Source: Acidobacteriota bacterium (GTDB lineage Bacteria > Acidobacteriota > Vicinamibacteria > Vicinamibacterales > Vicinamibacteraceae). Taken from it: a stretch of 13,570 nucleotides of DNA. The notes under the pieces are model-generated. The model had not been told where the DNA came from, did not search any database, and was given only the letters and a program-made list of their open reading frames with translations. Within the stretch, counting starts at the first letter, position 1; the number at the start of each line of letters is the position of its first letter. The stretch is from the NCBI GenBank assembly GCA_013695405.1, contig JACDAO010000630.1, positions 1 to 13,570 on the forward strand. The letters are read 5' to 3'. This document shows positions 8,075 through 13,570 of this stretch, piece after piece. A program made the translations under genes and the position numbers.

Positions 8075-10732
8075 ATGTCGCGTGCCGCGCAAAGACCACT
8101 GTCGCGCTGCTTGCGACATCTCGGCTCGTTCTTCCTTCTGACCAGCTCATTGCTCGTCGCCGCCGTCGTCGTGGTGATCGACGCGCGCCCGGTGCGGGCC
8201 GGCCAGGCGCCGGTCGACTCCTCCAGGCAGGGCCAACTCGTCGTCACCGCCCGGGACACGCTTGAGGGCCGCTTGCCGGGCGCAACCGTCACGGTGACCG
8301 GCGTCGGCGGCGACGCCACCGGCGAGCCGCGGCTGGTGGTCACCGACGCGACTGGTGAGGCGAGTCTTTCGCTCGGTCCTGGAGAGTACCAGGTGGCGGT
8401 GGAGATGCCCGGCTTCGAGACCGTGAGTATCGACGTCACCATTGATGGGGGCGAGACCGAGCGACCGGTGGTCACGCTGGGACTGAGCCGGTTCTCCGAG
8501 CAGGTCGCCGTCACGACTGAGGACCTGGCTGCCGCGCCGAGTACCGACGGCTTCGCCGAGACGCTCAGCGCCGAGGAGATCGACCAGTTGCCGGACGACC
8601 CGGAGGAGCTGGCGTTGATGCTGGAGTCACTCGCCGGCAGCGCGGCCGACGTCCGCGTCAACGGCTTCCCGGGCGGCGAGTTGCCGCCGAAGGCGCAGAT
8701 CCAGGCGGTTCGCATCCGGCGCGACCCGTTCAGCCCGGACAGCATGGGCGCCGGCCAGCCGCGCGTGGAGATCATCACCCGACCGGGTACCAATGCGTGG
8801 CGCCACGAGGTGGCCGTAGGCCTGCGGGACCAGGCCGTGGACGCGCGACAGGCGTTCGCGCCGCGTCGGGGCGAAGGGCAGACGCGCCGAGTCAGCTGGA
8901 ATTTCAGCGGCCCGCTGGTCCGTGAACGCACGTCGGTGGCCGGCCGCGTCTCCCTGAGCGACGCCTTCGAAGCCCAGACGATCGTCGCCAGCACCAACGC
9001 CGGCGACTTCAACGGGATCGTCAACCGGGAGCGGGGCAGGGTGGAGGCGGAGCTGCGCGTGGAGCATGCCGTCTCGGGCACGCAGACGATGCGCGCCGAA
9101 TACCAGCGTCGCAACTTCACGGGTGACAACCTTGGCGTCGGCGATTTCGATCTGCCGGAGCGCGCCTTCGCCGAGGACACCACGCGCGACACGGCGCGGC
9201 TCTCCCACATGGCGACGTTTGGCAAGAAGGCGCTCAATGAGGCGCGGATCGCGTTCGTCGAGAGTCGGCAGTCGACCGATTCGCTCAGCGATGCGGTGAT
9301 CGTGGACGTCCAGAACGCCTTCACTGCCGGCGGTGCGCAGCGCCAGGGCGGCCGCCGCGATCGCGAGGTCGACTTTGCCGATACGCTCGAGCTGTTCGGC
9401 AGCCCACGGCACAAGCTTCGGCTGGGGTTCGAGGGCGAACTCGGCTGGTCGCGCAGCGACCGGCTCGACAACGGCGCCGGCACCTTCACCTTTGCCAGCC
9501 TGGCCGACTACGAGGCGGGGCGACCGCGCCAGTTCGTGCAGCGCATCGGTAACCCACTGGTCACCTATGCGCGGCAGGAGATCAGCTGGTTCGCGCACGA
9601 CGAGATCACGCTGACCAAGCGCGTCCGGCTCGGGGTCGGACTGCGTCACGACTTCCAGTCACTGCTCGACGATCCCTGGAACGTGGCGCCGAGACTCAGC
9701 GCCACCTGGACGCCGTCCGAACGGGGGCGGACCACGTTCACGGCCGGCGTCGGCGCCTTCAATAACTGGTACCCGGCGAGCGTCTATGAGCAGACGCTTC
9801 TACTCGATGGCCAGCGGCAACGCGACCTGATCGTGCGGGAACCGGGCTTTCCCGACCCGTTCGGCCGCGGAGCAGACGCCGAACTGCCGCCGCCAAGTGT
9901 CGTCAGGGCCGATCAGGAGCTCTCGATGGAGACGTCGACACGCACCTCGCTCGGCGTCGAGCACCGGCTGACCCGCCGCGTGCGCATCCAGGCGAGCGTC
10001 TTCCACCAGGTCACACGCGACCGTCTGCGCAGCCTCAACGTCAATGCGCCCTTGGGCGGCATGATTCCTGACCCGGCATTCGGGCGGATCACGCAAGTCC
10101 GCTCGATCAGCGAGGCCCGATCAAAAGGCTTCGAGACGAGCGTGCGCGCGTCCACCGAGAAGAACGGCGCGTCGGGGTTGGTCCGCTACCGGTATGCGCG
10201 TGCGTTCAACGATGCCGACGGGGCGCTGAGTCTTCCTGCGGACGGCAGCGACCTCGACGCGGAATGGGGTCCGTCTTCCGGCGACGTACGGCACCGCGTG
10301 TTCGGCTTCGTGCGCCTGCAGCTGCCGCTCGGCGTGCGCGCCAACCTCACAGGAGACGTTAACTCCGGGGCGCCGTACACCATCCGTACCGGGTTCGACG
10401 ACAACGGCGACACGGTGTTCCTCGACCGCCCGGCAGGGGTGGGTCGCAACGGGGCGCGCGGCACCTGGCAGCGGGTGGTCGACCTGCGTCTCGGTTGGCG
10501 TCCGACCTTCGGGGCAGCCAGTGTTGCCGGTCAGGGCGGGCCTGCCCCGGGCGGGCGAGGCAGGCGGGGAGCGAACGCCAAGGGTGTCGAGATCTACGCG
10601 CAGGTGACAAACCTGTTCAACGAGACCAACTTCACGCGCTTCTCCGGCGTGCTGACGTCGCCGTTCTTCGGCCGGCCGGTGGCCGCCGGCCCGCCGCGCC
10701 GCTTCGACTTCGGCACGCGGGTGTTTTTCTAG
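8075..10732 (+). CDS. TonB-dependent-receptor-like outer-membrane protein with carboxypeptidase-regulatory-like domain
   Basis: An 885-aa predicted outer-membrane beta-barrel protein for uptake of an unknown ligand. Residues 1-42 form a long signal peptide with a hydrophobic stretch around 16-35 and a likely cut after PVRA (42/43). Residues about 48-140 form a carboxypeptidase-regulatory-like/PEGA-type beta-sandwich (GRLPGATVTVTG, then GPGEYQVAVEMPGFE). A plug-like region follows (DVRVNGFPGG; QPRVEIITRPGTNAWRHE), then alternating barrel strands to the final aromatic residue (FGTRVFF), a normal barrel-assembly signal. A Gly/Arg-rich insertion (GQGGPAPGGRGRRG) lies close to the C-terminus, before YAQVTNLFNETNF. 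It is shorter than the roughly 1000-residue Oar-type receptors common in Acidobacteriota. No canonical TonB box is apparent, so TonB dependence is inferred from architecture. The ATG at 8075 lacks a clear Shine-Dalgarno but gives the correct signal peptide. No SusD-like partner is nearby. Confidence 0.84.
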   Translation: MSRAAQRPLSRCLRHLGSFFLLTSSLLVAAVVVVIDARPVRAGQAPVDSSRQGQLVVTARDTLEGRLPGATVTVTGVGGDATGEPRLVVTDATGEASLSLGPGEYQVAVEMPGFETVSIDVTIDGGETERPVVTLGLSRFSEQVAVTTEDLAAAPSTDGFAETLSAEEIDQLPDDPEELALMLESLAGSAADVRVNGFPGGELPPKAQIQAVRIRRDPFSPDSMGAGQPRVEIITRPGTNAWRHEVAVGLRDQAVDARQAFAPRRGEGQTRRVSWNFSGPLVRERTSVAGRVSLSDAFEAQTIVASTNAGDFNGIVNRERGRVEAELRVEHAVSGTQTMRAEYQRRNFTGDNLGVGDFDLPERAFAEDTTRDTARLSHMATFGKKALNEARIAFVESRQSTDSLSDAVIVDVQNAFTAGGAQRQGGRRDREVDFADTLELFGSPRHKLRLGFEGELGWSRSDRLDNGAGTFTFASLADYEAGRPRQFVQRIGNPLVTYARQEISWFAHDEITLTKRVRLGVGLRHDFQSLLDDPWNVAPRLSATWTPSERGRTTFTAGVGAFNNWYPASVYEQTLLLDGQRQRDLIVREPGFPDPFGRGADAELPPPSVVRADQELSMETSTRTSLGVEHRLTRRVRIQASVFHQVTRDRLRSLNVNAPLGGMIPDPAFGRITQVRSISEARSKGFETSVRASTEKNGASGLVRYRYARAFNDADGALSLPADGSDLDAEWGPSSGDVRHRVFGFVRLQLPLGVRANLTGDVNSGAPYTIRTGFDDNGDTVFLDRPAGVGRNGARGTWQRVVDLRLGWRPTFGAASVAGQGGPAPGGRGRRGANAKGVEIYAQVTNLFNETNFTRFSGVLTSPFFGRPVAAGPPRRFDFGTRVFF

Positions 10733-10757
10733 GGGCTGGGGGAGTGCGGGCTGGGGG
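10733..10757. repeat. Short direct repeat of GGGCTGGGGG
   Basis: The 10-mer GGGCTGGGGG occurs exactly at 10733-10742 and 10748-10757, directly after the receptor stop codon. It opens a 195-bp spacer between two convergent genes that consists almost entirely of repeats. No intrinsic terminator with a T-tract is seen on either strand of the spacer. Confidence 0.6.
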
Positions 10758-10778
10758 CTCGGCGTTGCCCCGTCGTCG

Positions 10779-10798
10779 CGGCCGGACGTGTCCGGCCG
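10779..10798. repeat. GGAC/GTCC hairpin in convergent spacer (copy C, related core)
   Basis: CGGCCGGAC (10779-10787) and GTCCGGCCG (10790-10798) form a perfect 9-bp stem around GT. The core CGGAC-NT-GTCCG is the same as in copies A (6245) and B (13073), but the GGGTGTAG leader is absent. It may be a diverged or shorter member of the same family. Confidence 0.5.
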
Positions 10799-10854
10799 GG
10801 CTCGCCGTCGTAACGCGCACGGACCGGTCCGGCCTCGTCCGACGGGCTCGCCGT
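10798..10854. repeat. 11-bp direct repeat GGGCTCGCCGT, period 46
   Basis: GGGCTCGCCGT is found exactly at 10798-10808 and 10844-10854. Both copies are preceded by GTCCG plus one to three bases, so the similarity is longer than the exact core. The palindrome GGACCGGTCC (10821-10830) lies between them. The spacer appears to contain a partly decayed tandem duplication of a hairpin unit. Confidence 0.5.
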
Positions 10855-10872
10855 TGTGGACTTGTCCGGCGG
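10851..10872. repeat. Imperfect GGACTTGTCC hairpin (copy D)
   Basis: GGAC (10858-10861), TT, GTCC (10864-10867) gives the same loop core as copies A and B, with outer pairing CCG (10851-10853) to CGG (10870-10872) across mismatches. It is followed by CCGACAAGGAC, a partial inverted echo of the core. Confidence 0.45.
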
Positions 10873-10927
10873 CCTGTCTCCGACAAGGACGTGGCGCCTG
10901 GCTGTCAGCCGCGAGCACATCGTCAAC

Positions 10928-11503
10928 TCACCGTGCGACGCGGTACTCCAGCAACACGCTGCCGCTGTTCTCGTAGGTCACGTGCTTCTGCAGCGCCAGC
11001 TTCACGAGCGCGCCGCGCGGGATCAGCGGAATACCAGCGCCGAGCAGCACCGGCATCACGGCTACTTCGACGGTGTCGACCAGCCCGGCGTCGATCAGTT
11101 GACGGAACAGGTTGCCGCCGCCGAACAGCCAGATGTCCTTGCCCGGCTTCGCCTTCAGGGCGGTAATCGTCTCCTCGAGATCGCCAGCGACGACGGTCAC
11201 GGCGGGATTGTCGTTCGCGGCGAGCGTCCGCGAGAACACGAACGTTTCCTTGCCAAATACGCCCTTGGCGCCGGCGCCGCCGCCGTGTGCCTGCATCGTC
11301 TCGTACGTGTGGCGCCCCATCACGAGCGTGTCGAACTGGGCGAAAAGCGCGCCGAAATCGATTGCGGGATCCATCGGGATCCAGTCGTAGCTGCCGTCCT
11401 CGGCGGCGATGAACCCGTCGACGCTGGCGGCCACCTGGTAGCGGAGTCGTCGCGGGGCGGCGGTGGGCAGCGTTGGCGGCGTCTCGCGTGGCTCGATCGG
11501 CAT
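10928..11503 (-). CDS. Dihydrofolate reductase-fold / RibD C-terminal domain protein
   Basis: A 191-aa cytoplasmic protein of the RibD_C/DHFR-like family, an NADPH-binding fold whose members include the pyrimidine reductase domain of RibD and many uncharacterised stand-alone proteins (YyaP/YwjB type). Visible family motifs are YQVAASVDGFIA (residues 22-33), FDTLVMGRHTYE (57-68) with the nucleotide-binding MGRxTYE, the strand FVFSRTL (88-94), DIWLFGGGNLFRQL (from 123) with the GGG turn, and the closing VEVAVMPVLLGAGIPLI. The first 18 residues are Pro-rich and not part of the fold. Start chosen at the ATG at 11503 because GAGGTG lies just upstream; a TTG six codons earlier (11521) is less likely. 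It is convergent with the receptor gene and divergent from the alpha/beta hydrolase. It is probably neither the housekeeping FolA nor RibD; substrate unknown. Confidence 0.87.
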   Translation of the reverse strand: MPIEPRETPPTLPTAAPRRLRYQVAASVDGFIAAEDGSYDWIPMDPAIDFGALFAQFDTLVMGRHTYETMQAHGGGAGAKGVFGKETFVFSRTLAANDNPAVTVVAGDLEETITALKAKPGKDIWLFGGGNLFRQLIDAGLVDTVEVAVMPVLLGAGIPLIPRGALVKLALQKHVTYENSGSVLLEYRVAR

Positions 11504-11506
11504 GGG

Positions 11507-11513
11507 CACCTCA
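11507..11513 (-). promoter_or_regulatory. Ribosome binding site of the DHFR-like gene
   Basis: Read on the minus strand, TGAGGTG occupies 11513-11507, with GAGG five bases upstream of the ATG at 11503. It supports that start over the in-frame TTG at 11521. Confidence 0.65.
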
Positions 11514-11537
11514 ATCGGCAAAAGTACACCAGACGCA

Positions 11538-11591
11538 CTACCGATGGAACCCGGGTGAAATTGTGTCTCGACGGTGTGCGACGATCGGTAG
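11538..11591. repeat. 8-bp inverted repeat in the divergent spacer
   Basis: CTACCGAT (11538-11545) and ATCGGTAG (11584-11591) are exact inverted copies separated by 38 bp. They lie in the 89-bp region between the divergent DHFR-like and hydrolase genes. This is the place where a shared operator would lie, but 8 bp is short and chance is possible. I see no convincing sigma70 promoter in either direction here. Confidence 0.3.
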
Positions 11592-11592
11592 C

Positions 11593-12654
11593 GTGCGCGC
11601 TCTACTCCTCCTGATTCTGCTGGTGGCGCCGTTACCCGCAGCGGCCCAGATTCCTGCCATCGTCGAGGCCGACCACCTGGTGCGCGACTTCCTTTTCGCG
11701 TCAGGTGAGACGCTGCCTGCGCTGCGGATGCACTACCGCACGGTGGGCACTCCGCAACGCGATGCGAGTGGTCGGGTGCGCAACGCCGTGCTGGTGCTGC
11801 ATGGCACCGGCGGCACCGGCGCGCAGTTCACGGGGGCGAACTTCGCCGGCGAGTTGTTCGGGCCGGGCCAGCTGCTCGACGCTGCCAAGTACTTCATCGT
11901 GATGCCCGACAGCATCGGCCATGGCCGGTCGAGCAAGCCGAGCGACGGCCTGCGCGCGGCGTTTCCCAGGTACGGGTACGAGGACATGGTGCGTGCGCAG
12001 CATCACCTCATGACCAAGGGACTTGGCGTGTCGCGGCTGCGCCTGGTGATGGGCACATCGATGGGCGGCATGCACACGTGGCTGTGGGCGCAGCGCTACC
12101 CCGACGCGATGGACGCGCTCCTGCCGCTGGCGAGCCTGCCCGATCAGATTGCCGGCCGCAACCGGGCGTGGCGGCGCGTGGCGATCGATGCCATCCGCCT
12201 CGATCCGACATGGGCGAATGGCGAGTACACGGCGCAGCCCCGGGGTCTGCGCACCGTGGCGCAGATGCTCTGGCTCGCCGGCGGCAACCCCGTCATTCGC
12301 CGGCGGCAGGCGCCGACGCTGGCCGAGGCCGACCGCGTGCTCGACGAGTATGTCGAGACTTACGTGAGGACGGGTGACGCCAACGACGTGCTCTACGCGC
12401 TGGAGGCGTCGCGCGACTACGATCCGGCACCCGGTCTCGATCGCATCACGGCGCCGCTGCTTGCCGTCAACTCCGCCGACGACATCATCAATCCGCCCGA
12501 GCTGGGCGTGCTCGAGCGCGAGATCCGGCGGGTCCCGAGAGGCCGTGCGGTGGTGTTGCCGTTCAGCGACAGCACGGTCGGTCACGGCACGCACACGATG
12601 GCGGCAGTCTGGAAGCACCACCTCGAAGAGCTGCTGCGGGCGTCGGCGCGCTGA
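11593..12654 (+). CDS. Probably exported MetX-like alpha/beta-fold hydrolase
   Basis: A 353-aa alpha/beta-hydrolase resembling the homoserine O-acetyltransferase (MetX) branch, but with an apparent signal peptide, so it is unlikely to be the cytoplasmic methionine enzyme. Residues 1-18 read VRALLLLILLVAPLPAAA and are followed by Q, a typical cleavage site. The catalytic pattern is complete: oxyanion-region motif LVLHGTGGTG, nucleophile elbow GTSMGG with S156, acid within NSADDIINPPE (D296 or D297), and the base in GHGTHTMA (H331, less likely H334). A lid-like helical region lies between the elbow and the acid. The start was set at GTG 11593 because the signal peptide begins there; GTG 11563 would add ten residues, and neither has a clear Shine-Dalgarno. 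It may be an acyltransferase or an esterase; the substrate is not predictable. Confidence 0.82.
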   Translation: MRALLLLILLVAPLPAAAQIPAIVEADHLVRDFLFASGETLPALRMHYRTVGTPQRDASGRVRNAVLVLHGTGGTGAQFTGANFAGELFGPGQLLDAAKYFIVMPDSIGHGRSSKPSDGLRAAFPRYGYEDMVRAQHHLMTKGLGVSRLRLVMGTSMGGMHTWLWAQRYPDAMDALLPLASLPDQIAGRNRAWRRVAIDAIRLDPTWANGEYTAQPRGLRTVAQMLWLAGGNPVIRRRQAPTLAEADRVLDEYVETYVRTGDANDVLYALEASRDYDPAPGLDRITAPLLAVNSADDIINPPELGVLEREIRRVPRGRAVVLPFSDSTVGHGTHTMAAVWKHHLEELLRASAR

Positions 12655-12706
12655 GCCTGGCGGGGCCGTCGAGCGGGGTGACGATTGCACGGAAATGGCC
12701 GTCGGG

Positions 12707-12736
12707 TTGCCGGGATCGTCGGGTTGTGGCTACACT
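12707..12736 (+). promoter_or_regulatory. Sigma70-like promoter of tRNA-Gln
   Basis: TTGCCG (12707-12712) and TACACT (12731-12736) are spaced by 18 bp and match the -35 (TTGACA) and -10 (TATAAT) consensus reasonably. Transcription would start near 12743, leaving a leader of about 26 nt before the mature tRNA at 12769. The hydrolase gene ends 52 bp before the -35 box, so the tRNA has its own promoter. Confidence 0.6.
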
Positions 12737-12768
12737 AGGGATTCCTCTTGGGGTGCTGCGCCCTGTGC

Positions 12769-12842
12769 TGGGAGGTCGTTCAACGGTAGGACACCACGCT
12801 CTGGACGTGGTTATCGGGGTTCGAATCCCTGCCTCCCAGCCA
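12769..12842 (+). tRNA. tRNA-Gln, anticodon CUG, CCA encoded
   Basis: The cloverleaf folds fully. The acceptor TGGGAGG (12769-12775) pairs with CCTCCCA (12832-12838). The D-arm is GTTC/GGAC with loop AACGGTA. The anticodon stem CCACG/CGTGG encloses loop CTCTGGA with anticodon CTG at 12801-12803. The T-arm is CGGGG/CCCTG around TTCGAAT. The discriminator is G12839 and CCA is encoded at 12840-12842. The U1-A72 pair and G73 are identity features of bacterial tRNA-Gln and agree with the anticodon, which reads CAG codons. The 3' end faces a tyrosine recombinase, a common integration-site arrangement. Confidence 0.96.
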
Positions 12843-12872
12843 AACTTCCTCGCACGCTCGTCGTTTGGCTGG
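12836..12872. repeat. 10-bp perfect inverted repeat overlapping the tRNA 3' end
   Basis: CCAGCCAAAC (12836-12845) and GTTTGGCTGG (12863-12872) are exact inverted copies with a 17-bp spacer. The left arm contains the last bases of the acceptor, the discriminator and CCA of tRNA-Gln. A T-run follows only at 12881, 8 bp after the stem, so it is a weak terminator candidate. It may instead be a structure at the integration site. Confidence 0.5.
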
Positions 12873-12914
12873 TCGGCACGTTTTCAGGCGTGTTTCGGCT
12901 CGTGTGCCACTCGC

Positions 12915-13570
12915 CTACCCACGCTCGAATCCCTGCCGAGAGGCGATTTCGGGCGCCCGATCGAGCTCGTCCGTCGCCTCGATCTTGAAAGAATCTAGAA
13001 ACTTCCACCACCGTTGGCCGTCGTCCAGAGCCGGCTTCGGCGGACGCGTCCCGGGTGTAGTCCCGGGTGTAGCCGTCGGACTTGTCCGACGGTCAGTGAT
13101 CTCCCCGGCAGATCGATCCACCTCCGCCCTGATGCCGCCCGTCGAATGGCCGGCCGAGGCGAACCCCAACCCCCGTTCCAACCTCGCTGCCGCGACCTGA
13201 AGGTTCGCGAGGGTCTGGTTGTCGTACCGCTCCGTGGTCGTGATCGACGCGTGACCCAGCAGGTCGCGCACCTGGGCCAGGGGCACGCCGTGCTCGACCA
13301 GGCGTGACGCGTACTCGTGCCGCAGGTCGTGCCACCGCAGGTTGATGCGGCGGAAGGCTTCCTGCGACGCGTCGGTCAGGCCCTTGTACTTGAGTGCCGC
13401 GCTCCACGCGGGCGTCAGGCCGTGCGCCTTCAGGACGATCGTCGACCACTGGCGGTGATACACCTGCAGCGGGTCGCCGACCTCGTTGCTGAACAGCGTG
13501 GTGTCGGGCGGTTTCGGGTGACCCTCGGCGTCGAGCCGGAGCCACGCGATGACGGTGCGCAGCCGCATCG
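12915..13570 (-). CDS. Tyrosine recombinase / phage-type integrase, C-terminal catalytic part (5' end outside window)
   Basis: The catalytic domain of a tyrosine site-specific recombinase that inserts or excises DNA, probably at the adjacent tRNA-Gln. The gene runs off the right edge, so the N-terminal DNA-binding domain and the first catalytic Arg are not seen; the ATG at 13568 is probably internal. Present are WHDLRHEYASRL, giving His (codon at 13331) and Arg of the HxxR box, LLGHASITTTERY with the second His, and the nucleophile Tyr (codon 13226-13224). After the catalytic core (up to about 13160) there is a tail of about 80 residues with low-complexity TPGTTPGTR that overlies a dispersed hairpin repeat. 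The final codons (SRQGFERG) overlie a 13-bp copy of the tRNA T-arm region. The gene stops at a TAG 72 bp from the tRNA 3' end. Gene orientation toward the tRNA and this repeat indicate a mobile element extending rightward. Confidence 0.88.
   Translation of the reverse strand, partial: MRLRTVIAWLRLDAEGHPKPPDTTLFSNEVGDPLQVYHRQWSTIVLKAHGLTPAWSAALKYKGLTDASQEAFRRINLRWHDLRHEYASRLVEHGVPLAQVRDLLGHASITTTERYDNQTLANLQVAAARLERGLGFASAGHSTGGIRAEVDRSAGEITDRRTSPTATPGTTPGTRPPKPALDDGQRWWKFLDSFKIEATDELDRAPEIASRQGFERG
12925..12937. repeat. Copy of tRNA-Gln T-arm segment (possible att-like direct repeat)
   Basis: TCGAATCCCTGCC here is identical to 12821-12833 in the tRNA-Gln gene, 104 bp away in direct orientation. 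Similarity does not extend far on either side. It may be a remnant of an attachment-site duplication or of an earlier integration at this tRNA; a true attR would be expected at the far end of the element, outside the window. Confidence 0.5.
13049..13092 (+). repeat. Dispersed hairpin repeat, copy B, with 12-bp tandem duplication
   Basis: TCCCGGGTGTAG is repeated exactly in tandem at 13049-13060 and 13061-13072. It is followed directly by a perfect 9-bp stem: CCGTCGGAC (13073-13081), TT, GTCCGACGG (13084-13092). Positions 13053-13087 match 6226-6260 at 31 of 35 sites. This copy lies inside the open frame of the integrase tail (on the opposite strand it encodes the TPGTTPGTR stretch and flanking residues), whereas copy A is intergenic. 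Confidence 0.65.

Noticed and set aside
6279..8150. Long open frame (about 620 codons) on the minus strand opposite the GMC oxidoreductase.
   Set aside because: It is a high-GC antisense artefact: the + strand frame has clear FAD and GMC motifs, while the minus product is rich in Arg, Ala, Val and His with no recognisable fold.
7885..9489. Open frame of over 530 codons on the minus strand opposite the receptor gene.
   Set aside because: Low-complexity Ser/Arg/Pro product, and it overlaps the well-supported receptor signal peptide and N-terminal domain.
11504..11521. TTG at 11521 as the start of the DHFR-like protein.
   Set aside because: The ATG at 11503 has a GAGGTG ribosome binding site immediately upstream; the extra six residues are not part of the fold.
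12842..13008. AAACTTCC occurring after the tRNA and again near 13000, considered as integrase arm-type sites.
   Set aside because: Only 8 bp, two copies, no further similarity; chance is sufficient.
12811..13011. Small minus-strand frame ending in GRQGFEPR.
   Set aside because: This peptide is the well-known false translation of the 3' part of a tRNA gene read antisense.
13049..13092. CRISPR-like array suggested by the short tandem units.
   Set aside because: Two abutting 12-bp units without spacers and no cas genes; not a CRISPR.

Overview
This is a very GC-rich bacterial window with tightly packed genes, mostly on the + strand. The style of the genes suggests Acidobacteriota, most likely a Vicinamibacteria-type genome. 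The clues are an outer-membrane receptor with an N-terminal carboxypeptidase-regulatory-like domain, a very large exported TolB-propeller/amidohydrolase fusion, and short GC-rich hairpin repeats between genes. The taxonomic call is inference; no rRNA or marker phylogeny is available here.

Layout. (1) Positions 2-6157 look like one co-directional run: the end of glutamyl-tRNA synthetase (gltX, cut by the window edge), FAD-dependent glycerol-3-phosphate dehydrogenase (glpD), an AlkA-type DNA glycosylase whose GTG start overlaps the glpD stop by 4 bp, and an exported beta-propeller/amidohydrolase protein. The gaps are 12, -4 and 22 bp, so polycistronic transcription is plausible. (2) A 145-bp spacer with a GC-rich hairpin and one copy of a dispersed hairpin repeat precedes a GMC-type FAD oxidoreductase that carries an unusual CX2CX2CX3C cysteine motif. 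(3) A TonB-dependent-receptor-like outer-membrane protein follows. (4) A 195-bp spacer between convergent genes is filled with short direct repeats and GGAC/GTCC hairpins. (5) A small dihydrofolate-reductase/RibD-C-fold protein (- strand) is divergent from a probably exported MetX-like alpha/beta hydrolase. (6) A tRNA-Gln(CUG) gene with its own sigma70-like promoter is followed by a tyrosine recombinase on the - strand. The recombinase is cut by the right window edge, and its last codons overlie a 13-bp copy of the tRNA T-arm region. This looks like the left edge of an element integrated at tRNA-Gln, with the rest lying beyond the window.

Functional links. The window mixes housekeeping genes (translation, glycerol catabolism, alkylation repair) with envelope and exported enzymes that probably serve nutrient acquisition. 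Nothing ties the GMC oxidoreductase, the receptor and the hydrolases into one demonstrable pathway. I found no clear new multi-gene defence or biosynthetic system. The most interesting items are the dispersed hairpin repeat, whose two best copies match at 31 of 35 positions and differ by compensatory stem changes, one of them inside the integrase reading frame; the tRNA-Gln/integrase junction with its direct and inverted repeats; the cysteine cluster in the GMC enzyme; and the non-standard metal site of the propeller-amidohydrolase.
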